Source of the DNA: Pseudomonas sp. G2-4
Lineage (GTDB): Bacteria; Pseudomonadota; Gammaproteobacteria; Pseudomonadales; Pseudomonadaceae
Length of the DNA stretch: 64,000 nucleotides
NCBI RefSeq assembly: GCF_030064125.1
Contig: NZ_CP125957.1
Coordinates: 1,736,001 to 1,800,000 of the forward strand
Reading direction: 5' to 3'
This document shows positions 15,679 through 25,111 of the stretch, piece after piece. Each line of letters opens with the position of its first letter. Position 1 is the stretch's first letter. A program made the position numbers and the translations under genes. The notes under the pieces are model-generated. The model searched no databases and was not told where the DNA came from. It worked only from the letters and a program-made list of their open reading frames with translations.

Positions 15679-17246
15679 GCGGTCTCGTCCACCCAGCGTT
15701 GTTCCAAGCGAGTCTTGGGGCCTTGGGGCGGCGTGCCGAGATGACAGTCGAGGTCGCCGACGTTCAGGCCGCAGGTCACAAGGCGCTCACGCAGCGCTGT
15801 CAGGTTGCTTTCGATCAGGCTCGCGGTGTATGGCCGTTCTGCCCACAACTGGCTCGACAGGCTGCCGCTGAGCAATTGCGCCTGAACCTGCAGCGGCCCC
15901 AGCGGTTCCATGTCGAACGCCAGCTCGACCCGCCAGAGTTGCTGTTTCGGCTCGCGCTCTTCCGGGCGTTCGTGTGGCTGCTCCCGGGGCGGGGTTTCCT
16001 CGCGCTGGAACTTGACCTGCAGGGGCACGATGTCCTGCAGGTTGCGCATCGGTATCTCCAGTTGCCATGTGCTCATCAGCCGACCGTCGTCGGTCAGCCC
16101 GGTCTGTTCCAGGCTCGACAACTGATGGCTTTGCAGGCGCGACACAGCGGCGGCGGCCAGACGCAGCAAATGTTCCAGATCGCCTTCTTCGTCCTGGCCT
16201 TTCATCAGGCGTGAGGGCAGGGGGAAGCCAGTGGGTTGTGGCTTGGCGCTGACTTGACCCAGCATCCCCAGGGCGCTGCGCACAAAACTGGGCATGACCT
16301 GGGCCAGGGTGTTGGCGGCGATGATTGCGCCGAGATTGGTGGAGGCTGGCAGGGCTGGGGTCAGTTGGGCGATCAACTTCAGCAGGTCGCCTTTCATGTC
16401 CGGCGCTATCCCCGGCGGCTGCCCAGCGAGCAATTTGCTTTCCAGGAATACGCCACTGGCTACCATGGCCTGGGCCAAACCCTTGGGGGTGCTCAACTGC
16501 TGGACATCCGGCAGGCCCGCCAACAGGCGTGTCACCGCCGCGCGCAGCTCGGTGCCGGTGTCGTCAGTGGTCGGCAGGTTTTGCAGGACGGTGATCAGGC
16601 TGTCCAGCGAGCCTTGACGGCTTACCTGTGTGGCCAGTTGTTGGCTCACCGCCAGTTGCTCCTGGCGGTTGCTCAGTGGAACGAACTTCAGCGTCTGGGC
16701 GTCTTGCACCTGGGCGCTCAACAGCGTGCCAATACGCAGCGGTTGCGGACTGTCGATGTCCAGGGTGGCGCCAGCCTGGGCGGTGTTGAGCAGGCTAACC
16801 AACGACCGATACACCGTCGGCAGTCCCGGCAACTGCGGCAACGCCTGACTGGTGAGCACCTTGCCCTGCAGCAGGGTACCGACCGGCATCTGCGCGGTAT
16901 CGATACGGGTCAACGTGGCGACACTGGAGGCTACCGCCTGCTGCACGGCAATCGCCAGGTTGCCGGCTGAGGGCTGGGTCACGGCCAGGCTGGTGCCTTG
17001 GGGCAACGGCTGGGTGCTGGTGGCCTGTACCGTGGTCTGGCGGCCGCTCTCCAGGGTGACTTTGAGCAATAGCTGAAAAGCCTGTTCCGCCTGCTTGAGC
17101 GACAACACTTCGGCCTTGGCGGTCTGGCCAACGCCGATCAGACCCTCAGCCGGCGTCAGCAGTTTGAGCAGCTCGCCGGTGACCGCGGGCATACGGGTTG
17201 TTGCCGTGGCCGGAGGCAGCGGCGCAATGTTCATGTCGCCTGTCAT
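15675..17246 (-). CDS. FliK-type flagellar hook-length control protein
   Basis: It has 523 aa. A long, Gln/Thr/Ala-rich N-terminal region of low complexity (~1-400) leads into the FliK C-terminal (Flg_hook) domain (~425-510): LWRVELAFDMEPLGPLQVQ, then ERLVTCGLNVGDLDCHLG. FliK measures hook length and triggers the FlhB switch. Pseudomonas normally has its main fliK elsewhere in the flagellar locus, so this is probably a paralogue. It is coupled with an orphan FlhB-CC protein, the natural FliK target. The ATG at 17246 is used; a second ATG 12 bases on is also possible. Confidence 0.8.
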   Translation of the reverse strand: MTGDMNIAPLPPATATTRMPAVTGELLKLLTPAEGLIGVGQTAKAEVLSLKQAEQAFQLLLKVTLESGRQTTVQATSTQPLPQGTSLAVTQPSAGNLAIAVQQAVASSVATLTRIDTAQMPVGTLLQGKVLTSQALPQLPGLPTVYRSLVSLLNTAQAGATLDIDSPQPLRIGTLLSAQVQDAQTLKFVPLSNRQEQLAVSQQLATQVSRQGSLDSLITVLQNLPTTDDTGTELRAAVTRLLAGLPDVQQLSTPKGLAQAMVASGVFLESKLLAGQPPGIAPDMKGDLLKLIAQLTPALPASTNLGAIIAANTLAQVMPSFVRSALGMLGQVSAKPQPTGFPLPSRLMKGQDEEGDLEHLLRLAAAAVSRLQSHQLSSLEQTGLTDDGRLMSTWQLEIPMRNLQDIVPLQVKFQREETPPREQPHERPEEREPKQQLWRVELAFDMEPLGPLQVQAQLLSGSLSSQLWAERPYTASLIESNLTALRERLVTCGLNVGDLDCHLGTPPQGPKTRLEQRWVDETA

Positions 17247-17276
17247 CTACGGTCTTACCTTAGGGAAAATAGCCCT

Positions 17277-17304
17277 CTTTAGAGTAGGGCATGACATGTA
17301 TAAT
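17277..17304 (+). promoter_or_regulatory. Putative sigma-70 promoter for the ccm operon
   Basis: A consensus -10 box TATAAT (17299-17304) lies upstream of ccmA with a weak -35-like CTTTAG (17277-17282) 16 bases before it. It leaves a long leader of ~130 bases. The opposite strand serves the FliK-like gene. Confidence 0.4.
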
Positions 17305-17443
17305 GCCGCCCGTCTTTCAGGAGTGGCGAAAACCTTGCAATTGTTTGACGCAGCTCTGTGGAGCGGGCCGTCAAAGCATCTATGCTGCACCTCTTTAACG
17401 GCCGCTGCACCGCCGACTTGAACCGTATAAGGCCCGTGATCCC

Positions 17444-18079
17444 TTGACCAGTCCTCTCTTGCAAACCGTTGACCTCGCCTGTGAGCGAGACTTGCGGCTG
17501 CTTTTCGAAAAGCTCGAATTGAGACTCTCCAGTGGCGATATGGTGCAGATCAGTGGCCCCAACGGCAGCGGCAAGACCAGCCTGCTGCGCCTGGTGGCCG
17601 GGTTGATGCAGCCAACCGCCGGTCAGGTGCTGCTCAATGGTCAGCCGTTGCAGAGCCAGCGTAGCGAACTGGCCCGCAATCTGCTCTGGATCGGCCATGC
17701 CGCCGGTATCAAGGATTTGCTGACCCCCGAAGAGAATCTCAGCTGGCTTTGTGCGCTGCATCGGCCGGCCGGCCGCGAGGCGATCTGGCAGGCGTTGGCG
17801 ACCGTGGGATTGCGCGGTTTCGAAGACGTGCCCTGCCACACCCTGTCCGCCGGCCAGCAGCGTCGCGTAGCCCTGGCCCGGTTGTACCTGGACAGCCCGC
17901 CACTGTGGATTCTCGATGAGCCGTTCACTGCCCTGGACAAGCAGGGTGTGGCCCAACTTGAAGAACACCTGGCCCGCCACTGCGAAAAGGGCGGTATGGT
18001 GCTGTTGACCACCCACCACACGCTGGCCCGGATGCCATCCGGTTATCGCAACATTGATCTGGGGAACTGGGCCGTATGA
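17444..18079 (+). CDS. ccmA: Cytochrome c maturation ABC ATPase CcmA
   Basis: ATPase of the CcmABCD complex that releases holo-CcmE from CcmC. It has 211 aa: Walker [10 protein letters not shown] (~39-47), signature LSAGQQRR (~134-141), Walker B LWILDEPF (~157-164), and a switch His in TTHHT. Translation starts at TTG 17444; no ATG/GTG gives the conserved N-terminus [21 protein letters not shown]. It overlaps ccmB by 4 bases. Confidence 0.95.
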   Translation: MTSPLLQTVDLACERDLRLLFEKLELRLSSGDMVQISGPNGSGKTSLLRLVAGLMQPTAGQVLLNGQPLQSQRSELARNLLWIGHAAGIKDLLTPEENLSWLCALHRPAGREAIWQALATVGLRGFEDVPCHTLSAGQQRRVALARLYLDSPPLWILDEPFTALDKQGVAQLEEHLARHCEKGGMVLLTTHHTLARMPSGYRNIDLGNWAV

Positions 18080-18744
18080 GTGTGTTTGGCCTGTTGCTTG
18101 CCCGCGAGGCGCGCTTGTTGTTCCGCCGTCCGGCCGAACTGGCCAACCCGCTGGTGTTCTTCGCGATCGTCATTGCGCTGTTCCCGCTGGCGGTCGGTCC
18201 TGAGACTCAATTGTTGCAAACCTTGTCGCCGGGACTGGTCTGGGTAGCGGCGCTTTTATCGGTCCTGCTCTCGCTGGACGGGCTTTTCCGCAGTGATTTC
18301 GAAGACGGTTCCCTGGAACAGTGGGTCCTTTCGTCGCACCCCCTGGCCCTTCTGGTTTTGGCCAAGGTACTGGCACACTGGGTTTTTTCCGGACTGGCAC
18401 TGGTGCTGCTCTCACCTCTGCTGGCGATGATGTTGGGCTTGCCCGCCGCGTGCATGCCGGTGCTGTTGGTGTCGCTGCTGCTGGGCACGCCGGTCCTGAG
18501 CCTGCTCGGTGCAGTGGGCGCGGCGTTGACGGTGGGGTTGAAGCGCGGCGGCCTGTTGCTGGCCCTGCTGATTCTGCCGTTGTATATCCCGGTGTTGATC
18601 CTCGGCAGTGGCGCCTTGCAGGCGGCGCTGCAAGGCATGCCGGCAACCGGTTATCTGCTGTGGCTTGGGAGCCTGACCGCCCTGGCGATAACCCTGACAC
18701 CCTTTGCAATAGCCGCTGGCCTGAAGATCAGCGTCGGCGAATAA
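18076..18744 (+). CDS. ccmB: Haem exporter permease CcmB
   Basis: It has 222 aa with six hydrophobic helices. The N-terminal motif [21 protein letters not shown] and FEDGSLEQW are characteristic of CcmB. It works with CcmA and CcmC in releasing haem-loaded CcmE. A 94-base gap with two hairpins follows, the only sizeable gap in the operon. Confidence 0.95.
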   Translation: MSVFGLLLAREARLLFRRPAELANPLVFFAIVIALFPLAVGPETQLLQTLSPGLVWVAALLSVLLSLDGLFRSDFEDGSLEQWVLSSHPLALLVLAKVLAHWVFSGLALVLLSPLLAMMLGLPAACMPVLLVSLLLGTPVLSLLGAVGAALTVGLKRGGLLLALLILPLYIPVLILGSGALQAALQGMPATGYLLWLGSLTALAITLTPFAIAAGLKISVGE

Positions 18745-18754
18745 TAACGAGGCC

Positions 18755-18819
18755 TGGTCAAAAACTGACCACTTCTTTGGAAGTAAAGGCAGACCCGGCG
18801 GTTCGTGATGGCGAGCCGC
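18755..18819 (+). promoter_or_regulatory. Two hairpins between ccmB and ccmC
   Basis: TGGTCA-AAAAC-TGACCA (18755-18771) is a perfect 6-bp stem. GCGGTTCG-TGATGG-CGAGCCGC (18798-18819) is an 8-bp stem with one G-U pair. Neither has a U-run. They occupy the only non-coding stretch inside ccmA-I and may tune mRNA processing or ccmC translation. Confidence 0.45.
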
Positions 18820-18838
18820 AACCGTGATGGAAACAGCA

Positions 18839-19594
18839 ATGAACTGGACCTGGTTTCATAAGCTCGGCTCACCCAAGTGGTTCTACGGCATCAGCGGCAG
18901 ACTGCTGCCCTGGTTGAGCCTCTTCGCACTGCTGCTGATTGGCATCGGCGTGGTCTGGGGCCTGGCCTTCGCGCCGCCGGACTACCAGCAAGGCAACAGC
19001 TTTCGCATCATCTATATCCACGTTCCCTCGGCGATGCTGGCCCAGTCCGTCTACGTGTTGTTGGCCGTGTGCGGTGTGGTCGGGCTGGTGTGGAAGATGA
19101 AGCTGGCCGACGTGGCCTTGCAATGCGCCGCCCCCATCGGCGCCTGGATGACCGCCGTAGCGCTGGTCACCGGGGCGATCTGGGGCAAGCCGACCTGGGG
19201 CTCATGGTGGGTCTGGGATGCCCGACTGACGTCGATGCTGATCCTGCTGTTCCTGTACTTCGGTCTTATTGCACTGGGCAACGCCATCAGTAATCGTGAC
19301 AGCGCCGCCAAGGCGTGTGCGGTGCTGGCGATTGTCGGGGTGATTAACATCCCGATCATCAAGTATTCGGTGGAGTGGTGGAATACCCTGCACCAGGGCG
19401 CAACCTTCACCCTCACGGAAAAACCGGCGATGCCCGTGGAAATGTGGCTGCCGCTGTTGCTCACGGTATTGGGCTTCTACTGTTTCTTCGGCGCGGTGCT
19501 ATTGCTGCGCATGCGCCTGGAAGTGCTCAAGCGCGAAGCCCGGGCCAGCTGGGTCAAGGCCGAAGTACAGAACAGCCTGGAGGTCGCTCGATGA
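18839..19594 (+). CDS. ccmC: Haem handling protein CcmC
   Basis: Inner-membrane haem-handling protein that loads haem onto CcmE. It has 251 aa from ATG 18839 ([16 protein letters not shown]), with six transmembrane helices. The tryptophan-rich WWD motif ([13 protein letters not shown]) is intact, with flanking His residues (IHVPSA and TLHQG) as haem ligands. In-frame starts at 18824 (GTG) and 18827 (ATG) would add up to 5 residues; I chose the conserved one. It overlaps ccmD by 4 bases. Confidence 0.94.
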   Translation: MNWTWFHKLGSPKWFYGISGRLLPWLSLFALLLIGIGVVWGLAFAPPDYQQGNSFRIIYIHVPSAMLAQSVYVLLAVCGVVGLVWKMKLADVALQCAAPIGAWMTAVALVTGAIWGKPTWGSWWVWDARLTSMLILLFLYFGLIALGNAISNRDSAAKACAVLAIVGVINIPIIKYSVEWWNTLHQGATFTLTEKPAMPVEMWLPLLLTVLGFYCFFGAVLLLRMRLEVLKREARASWVKAEVQNSLEVAR

Positions 19595-19767
19595 GTTTCG
19601 CTTCATTCGGCGATTTCCTCGCCATGGGTCATCATGGCCTGTATGTCTGGTCAGCCTACGGCATTTGCCTGGCGGTGCTGGCCCTCAACGTGGCGGTGCC
19701 GATCGTGGCCCGCAAGCGGTATCTGCAACAAGAGGCGCGTCGTCTGCGCCGGGAGAACGGTCAGTGA
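19591..19767 (+). CDS. ccmD: Haem exporter subunit CcmD
   Basis: It has 58 aa: [20 protein letters not shown], one transmembrane helix (~18-39), then a basic cytoplasmic tail ([18 protein letters not shown]). This is the small CcmD subunit that holds CcmE in the CcmABC complex. It overlaps ccmC (ATGA) and ccmE (GTGA). Confidence 0.93.
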   Translation: MSFASFGDFLAMGHHGLYVWSAYGICLAVLALNVAVPIVARKRYLQQEARRLRRENGQ

Positions 19768-20219
19768 ATCCGCTGCGCAAAAAACGTCTTGTCATCATTC
19801 TTGCGATCCTGGTGGGTGTCGGTGCCGCGGTCGGCCTGGCCTTGAGCGCCCTGCAGCAAAACATCAACCTGTTCTATACCCCGACCCAGATCGCCAATGG
19901 CGAAGCACCCAAGGACACGCGCATCCGCGCCGGAGGCATGGTGGAGGAGGGCTCGCTGGTGCGCTCCGGGGATTCCCTGGATGTGAAATTCAACGTCACC
20001 GATTTCAGCAAGACCGTGACCATCAGCTATCGAGGCATCCTCCCAGACCTGTTCCGCGAAGGGCAGGGCATCGTCGCCTTGGGCAAGATCAATGCCGATG
20101 GCGTGGTGGTGGCCGATGAAGTGTTGGCCAAGCACGACGAAAAATACATGCCGCCGGAAGTGACCAAGGCCTTGAAAGACAGCGGCCAGTCGGCGCCCGC
20201 TCCCGTGAAGGAGGGTTGA
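19764..20219 (+). CDS. ccmE: Periplasmic haem chaperone CcmE
   Basis: It has 151 aa, starting at GTG 19764 overlapping the ccmD stop. It has an N-terminal membrane anchor (~8-30) and an OB-fold. The haem-attaching H124 and Y128 are in [13 protein letters not shown]. It carries haem from CcmC to CcmF. The C-terminal tail is Pro/Ala-rich as in other pseudomonads. Confidence 0.95.
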   Translation: MNPLRKKRLVIILAILVGVGAAVGLALSALQQNINLFYTPTQIANGEAPKDTRIRAGGMVEEGSLVRSGDSLDVKFNVTDFSKTVTISYRGILPDLFREGQGIVALGKINADGVVVADEVLAKHDEKYMPPEVTKALKDSGQSAPAPVKEG

Positions 20220-20222
20220 TCG

Positions 20223-22211
20223 ATGACTGCCGGCATTTTTATTCCCGAGTTGGGTCACCTGGCGATGATCCTGGCCTTGTGTTTTTCCGTGGTGCAGGCC
20301 GTGGTGCCGTTGCTCGGTGCCTGGCGCGGCGACCGTCTGTGGATGAGCCTGGCCCAGCCAGCGGCGTGGGGGCAGTTCGCCTTTATGCTGTTTGCCTTCG
20401 GTTGCCTGACCTATGCCTTCATGGCCGATGATTTTTCCGTGGAGTACGTCGCCAGCAACTCCAACAGTGCCTTGCCCTGGTACTACAAGTTCAGCGCGGT
20501 ATGGGGCGCCCATGAAGGCTCGCTGTTGCTCTGGGCGTTGATCCTTGCCGGCTGGACCTTCGCGGTGTCGGTGTTCTCCCGTCAGTTGCCCCAGGTGATG
20601 CTGGCCCGTGTGCTGGCGGTGATGGGCATGATCAGCACCGGTTTCCTGTTGTTCTTGATCGTTACCTCCAACCCCTTCGAGCGCATCCTGCCCCAGATGC
20701 CGGCGGACGGCCGCGACCTCAACCCGTTGCTGCAGGACATCGGCCTGATCGTTCACCCTCCGATGCTCTACATGGGCTACGTCGGCTTTTCCGTGGCCTT
20801 CGCCTTTGCCATCGCCGCGTTGCTGGGTGGCCGTCTCGATGCCGCGTGGGCGCGCTGGTCGCGGCCGTGGACGATCGTCGCCTGGGCCTTCCTCGGCATC
20901 GGCATCACCCTGGGCTCGTGGTGGGCCTACTACGAGCTCGGCTGGGGCGGCTGGTGGTTCTGGGATCCGGTGGAAAACGCCTCATTCATGCCTTGGCTGG
21001 TGGGTACTGCGCTGATCCACTCCCTGGCGGTCACGGAAAAACGCGGCGTGTTCAAGAGCTGGACCGTATTGCTGGCCATCGCGGCGTTCTCGCTGAGTCT
21101 GCTGGGAACCTTCCTGGTGCGCTCCGGCGTACTCACCTCGGTGCACGCCTTTGCGTCCGACCCCGAGCGCGGGGTGTTCATCCTGATGTTCCTGATGTTC
21201 GTGGTGGGCGGTTCGTTGACGTTGTTCGCCCTGCGCGCGCCCGTGGTGAAGAGCCAGGTTGGCTTCAACCTCTGGTCCCGGGAAACCCTGCTGCTAGGCA
21301 ATAACCTGGTGCTGGTGGTGGCCGCGTCGATGATTCTGCTGGGCACCCTCTACCCGCTGGTGCTCGACGCGCTGTCCGGGGCCAAGCTGTCGGTGGGGCC
21401 GCCGTATTTCAATGCGCTGTTCATCCCGTTGATGGCAATCCTGATGGTGGTGATGGCCGTCGGTATGCTGGTGCGCTGGAAAGACACCCCGGTCAAGTGG
21501 TTGCTGGGCATGTTGACGCCGGTGCTGTTGGGCACCGCCGTCCTGGCCGTGGTGGCCGGCGTGGCGTACGGCGACTTCAACTGGGCGGTGCTGGCGACGT
21601 TCGTGCTGGCGGCCTGGGTATTGCTGGCGGGGGTACGGGACATCTTCGACAAGACCCGTCATAAAGGCCTGATCAAAGGCCTGCCAACCCTGACCCGCAG
21701 TTACTGGGGCATGCAGATCGCCCACCTGGGCATCGCCGTCTGTGCCCTGGGCGTGGTGCTGTCCAGCCAGAACAGTGCCGAGCGCGACCTGCGCCTGGCC
21801 CCGGGAGAGTCCATGGACCTGGGCGGCTATCAGTTCGTTTTCGAGGGCGCCAAACATTTCGAAGGGCCAAACTTCACGTCCGACAAAGGCACCGTTCGGG
21901 TCCTTCGCAACGGACAGGAAGTGACCGTATTGCATCCGGAAAAACGCCTCTACACCGTGCAGAACTCGGTGATGACCGAAGCCGGGATCGATGCCGGTTT
22001 CACCCGCGACCTCTACGTGGCGCTGGGTGAGTCCCTGGGCGATGGCGCGTGGGCGGTGCGGGTCCACGTCAAGCCGTTCGTGCGCTGGATCTGGTTCGGT
22101 GGCCTGCTCACCGGCCTGGGTGGGGTGTTGGCGGCGCTGGATCGTCGCTATCGAGTCAAGGTGAAAACCCGGGTGCGTGAGACCCTGGGCATGACGGGAG
22201 CCACTGCATGA
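20223..22211 (+). CDS. ccmF: Cytochrome c haem lyase subunit CcmF
   Basis: Large membrane haem lyase that ligates haem to apocytochrome CXXCH motifs. It has 662 aa with about 15 transmembrane helices. The WWD motif (WGGWWFWDPVENASFMPWL, ~residues 240-258) and surrounding histidines (IVHPPMLYMGY; ALIHSLAVTEKRG) are present. It starts 3 bases after ccmE and overlaps ccmG by 4 bases. Confidence 0.96.
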   Translation: MTAGIFIPELGHLAMILALCFSVVQAVVPLLGAWRGDRLWMSLAQPAAWGQFAFMLFAFGCLTYAFMADDFSVEYVASNSNSALPWYYKFSAVWGAHEGSLLLWALILAGWTFAVSVFSRQLPQVMLARVLAVMGMISTGFLLFLIVTSNPFERILPQMPADGRDLNPLLQDIGLIVHPPMLYMGYVGFSVAFAFAIAALLGGRLDAAWARWSRPWTIVAWAFLGIGITLGSWWAYYELGWGGWWFWDPVENASFMPWLVGTALIHSLAVTEKRGVFKSWTVLLAIAAFSLSLLGTFLVRSGVLTSVHAFASDPERGVFILMFLMFVVGGSLTLFALRAPVVKSQVGFNLWSRETLLLGNNLVLVVAASMILLGTLYPLVLDALSGAKLSVGPPYFNALFIPLMAILMVVMAVGMLVRWKDTPVKWLLGMLTPVLLGTAVLAVVAGVAYGDFNWAVLATFVLAAWVLLAGVRDIFDKTRHKGLIKGLPTLTRSYWGMQIAHLGIAVCALGVVLSSQNSAERDLRLAPGESMDLGGYQFVFEGAKHFEGPNFTSDKGTVRVLRNGQEVTVLHPEKRLYTVQNSVMTEAGIDAGFTRDLYVALGESLGDGAWAVRVHVKPFVRWIWFGGLLTGLGGVLAALDRRYRVKVKTRVRETLGMTGATA

Positions 22212-22744
22212 AACGTTGGTTGATGCTGGTCCCGTTGGCGCTGTTTCTGTTGATGGCGGTGTTTTTGTACCGGGGGCTTTACCTGAACCCGAGCGAGTTG
22301 CCATCGGCGATGATCGGCAAGCCGTTCCCGGAGTTTTCCCTGCTCTCGGTGCAGGGCGACAAAACCCTGACCCGCGCCGACCTGTTGGGTAAGCCGGCGC
22401 TGGTCAACGTGTGGGGCACCTGGTGCATTTCCTGCCGGGTCGAGCACCCGGTGCTGAATAAGCTGGCCCAGAACGGCGTGGTCATCTACGGCGTCAATTA
22501 CAAGGACGTCAATGCCGACGCCTTGAAGTGGCTGGCCGAGTTCCACAACCCGTATCAATTGGACATTCGTGATGAAGAGGGCTCCCTGGGCCTGAACCTG
22601 GGTGTCTATGGCGCGCCGGAAACGTTCTTCATCGACGCCAAGGGCATTATCCGCGACAAATTCGTCGGTGTGATCGATGAGCAGGTCTGGCGCGAGAAGC
22701 TGGCCGCCAAATACCAGGCACTGGTGGACGAGGCCAAGCCATGA
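22208..22744 (+). CDS. ccmG: Thiol:disulfide oxidoreductase CcmG/DsbE
   Basis: Membrane-anchored periplasmic thioredoxin that keeps apocytochrome cysteines reduced. It has 178 aa: signal anchor (~4-22), thioredoxin fold with active site W-C73-I-S-C76, and the cis-proline region GVYGAPETF. It overlaps ccmF and ccmH by 4 bases each. Confidence 0.95.
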   Translation: MKRWLMLVPLALFLLMAVFLYRGLYLNPSELPSAMIGKPFPEFSLLSVQGDKTLTRADLLGKPALVNVWGTWCISCRVEHPVLNKLAQNGVVIYGVNYKDVNADALKWLAEFHNPYQLDIRDEEGSLGLNLGVYGAPETFFIDAKGIIRDKFVGVIDEQVWREKLAAKYQALVDEAKP

Positions 22745-23214
22745 AGCGCTGGTTAGCCGCCGCCATCCTCGGGTTGAGCCTGGTCGGCGTGGCCCACGCC
22801 GCCATCGACACCTACGAATTTGCCAACGATGGCGAGCGCGAGCGGTTTCGCGAGCTGACCAAGGAACTGCGCTGCCCCAAGTGCCAGAACCAGGACATCG
22901 CCGACTCCAACGCACCGATTGCCGCCGACCTGCGCAAGGAAATCTTCCGCATGCTCGGCGAGGGCAAGGACAACCAGCAGATAATCGATTTCATGGTGGA
23001 TCGCTACGGTGAGTTCGTGCGCTACAACCCGGCGCTGACCTCCAAGACCGCGTTGCTCTGGTTTGGCCCCGCCGCGCTGTTGTTCGGTGGTTTTGTCGTC
23101 ATCGCGGTGATCGTGCGCCGCCGCCGGGTCCAGCGCACAGCGGCCCCGGATACGCTTTCTGTCGAAGAGCGCCAGCGCCTCGACCAACTGTTGGATAAAA
23201 CCAAGCATGATTGA
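22741..23214 (+). CDS. ccmH: Cytochrome c maturation protein CcmH
   Basis: It has 157 aa: signal peptide (cleavage after AHA, residue 20), periplasmic domain with the redox motif LRC45PKC48QNQ, and a C-terminal transmembrane helix (~102-122) followed by a basic tail. It is the short (non-fused) CcmH, with the TPR part encoded by the next gene. It overlaps ccmI by 8 bases. Confidence 0.95.
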   Translation: MKRWLAAAILGLSLVGVAHAAIDTYEFANDGERERFRELTKELRCPKCQNQDIADSNAPIAADLRKEIFRMLGEGKDNQQIIDFMVDRYGEFVRYNPALTSKTALLWFGPAALLFGGFVVIAVIVRRRRVQRTAAPDTLSVEERQRLDQLLDKTKHD

Positions 23215-24409
23215 TTTTTGGCTCGCCGCAGGTCTGCTGCTTCTTATTGCCCTGAGTTTTCTGTTGATCCCTGTACTGCGCGGTCGTCGCGCCCAACTGG
23301 AAGAAGACCGTACCGCGCTCAACGTGGCGTTGTATGAGGAACGCGTCGCCGAGTTGCAGAGCGAGCGAGAGGAGGGCGTGCTCAACGCGGCGCAACTGGA
23401 CACCGGTCGTGCCGAAGCCGCCCGTGAACTGCTCGCGGACACCGAGGGCACCGATGCGCCGCGGGAATCGCGACTGGGCAAACCGTTGCCGTTGCTCGCC
23501 GCAGTGTTGGTGCCGGTGCTGGGCCTGGGCTTGTATCTGCATTACGGGGCCAGCGACAAGGTCGAATTGACTCGCGAATTCGCCCAGGCGCCGCAGTCGA
23601 TGGAAGAGATGACCCTGCGCCTCGAACGTGCGGTGGCAGCGCAACCGGATAACGCCGAGGGTTTGTATTTCCTGGGGCGTACCTACATGGCCCAGGATCG
23701 GCCCGCAGATGCGGCGAAGATCTTCGAGCGCACCGTAGCGGTGGCCGGGCGGCAACCCGAGCTGCTGGGGCAATGGGCCCAGGCGCAGTATTTCGCCGAT
23801 GGCAAGAAATGGTCGGACAAGGTCCAGGCCTTGACTGACGAAGCGTTGAAACTTGATGCCAAGGAAGTCACCAGCCTCGGTCTGTTGGGTATTGACGCGT
23901 TCGAAGGCCAGCGCTATCAGGAGGCAATCGATTACTGGGGGCGCCTGTTGGCGCAACTGCCCGAGGACGACAAGTCCCGCGACGCGCTGCAGGGCGGCAT
24001 TGCTCGTGCCACCGAGAAGCTTCAAGCCAGCGGTGGCCAGGTTGCCAAGGCCCCGGCGGCCAAGGCTGCGGCGTTGCTCAAGGTGCGCGTCGAGCTGGCG
24101 CCGGCCCTCAAGGACAAGGTGCAGCCAGGCGACACGGTGTTCATCTTCGCCCGTGCCGCGTCCGGTCCGCCGGCGCCACTGGCGGCCAAGCGCCTGACCG
24201 TCGCCGATCTGCCGGTTACCGTAGAACTGGGTGACGCGGACGCGATGATGCCGCAGCTGAAACTGTCGAACTTCCCTGAAGTCCAACTGGTGGCGCGCAT
24301 CTCGCGGGCCGGTCAACCGACCGCCGGCGAGTGGATCGGCCGCAGCCAGCCCCTGGCGAGCAGCACCACGGCGCAGCAACAACTGACCATCGACAGCCCG
24401 GACAAATAA
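23207..24409 (+). CDS. ccmI: Apocytochrome chaperone CcmI (CycH)
   Basis: It has 400 aa: two N-terminal transmembrane helices (~4-22 and ~95-112) with a cytoplasmic leucine-zipper-like loop, TPR repeats in the periplasmic part (~125-260; [18 protein letters not shown]), and a beta-rich C-terminal domain (~280-400) after an Ala/Lys linker. It binds apocytochrome c and delivers it to CcmFH. Confidence 0.93.
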   Translation: MIDFWLAAGLLLLIALSFLLIPVLRGRRAQLEEDRTALNVALYEERVAELQSEREEGVLNAAQLDTGRAEAARELLADTEGTDAPRESRLGKPLPLLAAVLVPVLGLGLYLHYGASDKVELTREFAQAPQSMEEMTLRLERAVAAQPDNAEGLYFLGRTYMAQDRPADAAKIFERTVAVAGRQPELLGQWAQAQYFADGKKWSDKVQALTDEALKLDAKEVTSLGLLGIDAFEGQRYQEAIDYWGRLLAQLPEDDKSRDALQGGIARATEKLQASGGQVAKAPAAKAAALLKVRVELAPALKDKVQPGDTVFIFARAASGPPAPLAAKRLTVADLPVTVELGDADAMMPQLKLSNFPEVQLVARISRAGQPTAGEWIGRSQPLASSTTAQQQLTIDSPDK

Positions 24410-24423
24410 CAGGAATTCGCACC

Positions 24424-24831
24424 ATGACCGCCATCGCTCGTATCACCCTGCTCACCCTCGTCCTGGGCTTGAGCGCTTGTGCGGTCCAGCGCCCGCCGGA
24501 GCCTTCGGCGCCGCTGCCACCCATTCCACCTTCGGGACCGACCACCAAACCGGCCCCTTCAACTCCGCCGGGCAAGCCTGTTACCCCGAACAAACCCGCC
24601 AAACCGGTGCCTCGCACCTCCGCCAGTTTCGCCCCGCCGCCGGGAGGCAACAGCCATTGGGACGCCAAGCTTGGGGTCTATGTGCTGGATAACCAGCCCA
24701 ACACCTTCTATCGCCAGCGCACCTACTACCGTTGGAACAACGGCTGGAGCCGCTCCGTCAGCCCGAACGGCCCGTGGGAAGACACCACCATCGAAGGCGT
24801 ACCGGCTGGGTTGGGTCGGCAGTTTCACTAA
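24424..24831 (+). CDS. Proline-rich lipoprotein of unknown function
   Basis: It has 135 aa with a lipoprotein signal: basic start, hydrophobic core and lipobox LSAC (Cys19). A ~60-residue Pro/Thr/Lys-rich segment follows (looks wall-spanning or disordered). The C-terminal domain is rich in aromatic residues (NTFYRQRTYYRWNNGWSRSV). It begins 14 bases after ccmI with an AGGAATTC ribosome site, so it is probably the last gene of the ccm transcript. I do not recognise a named family; similar small lipoproteins occur in other pseudomonads. Confidence 0.75.
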   Translation: MTAIARITLLTLVLGLSACAVQRPPEPSAPLPPIPPSGPTTKPAPSTPPGKPVTPNKPAKPVPRTSASFAPPPGGNSHWDAKLGVYVLDNQPNTFYRQRTYYRWNNGWSRSVSPNGPWEDTTIEGVPAGLGRQFH

Positions 24832-24849
24832 AAGCCAGCGCCGAACCCT

Positions 24850-24979
24850 TGTGGCGAGGGAGCTTGCTCCCGCTGGGCTGCGAAGCGGCCCCTCTATGGG
24901 TTCACTCTGAATCAACTGTGTAACTGGCCAAGATTGGGGCCGCTGCGCGCCCCAGCGGGAGCAAGCTCCCTCGCCACAG
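24850..24979. repeat. Paired palindromic repeat, family A (A2)
   Basis: Ends TGTGGCGAGGGAGCTTGCTC ... GAGCAAGCTCCCTCGCCACA with inner stems GGGCTGCGAAGCGGCCCC / GGGGCCGCTGCGCGCCCC. It lies after the ccm operon. Confidence 0.85.
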
Positions 24980-25111
24980 ATCTATCATATCCCCGGTCCA
25001 AACAGGACCGAGTTAGGCAGTCAAGGTTCGACCTGTCATGTTCATCATCGTAGAATGCGCGCCTTTGCGAGCCTTCATCGGCCAACCGCGTATTTATCGG
25101 AGCACCTGACC

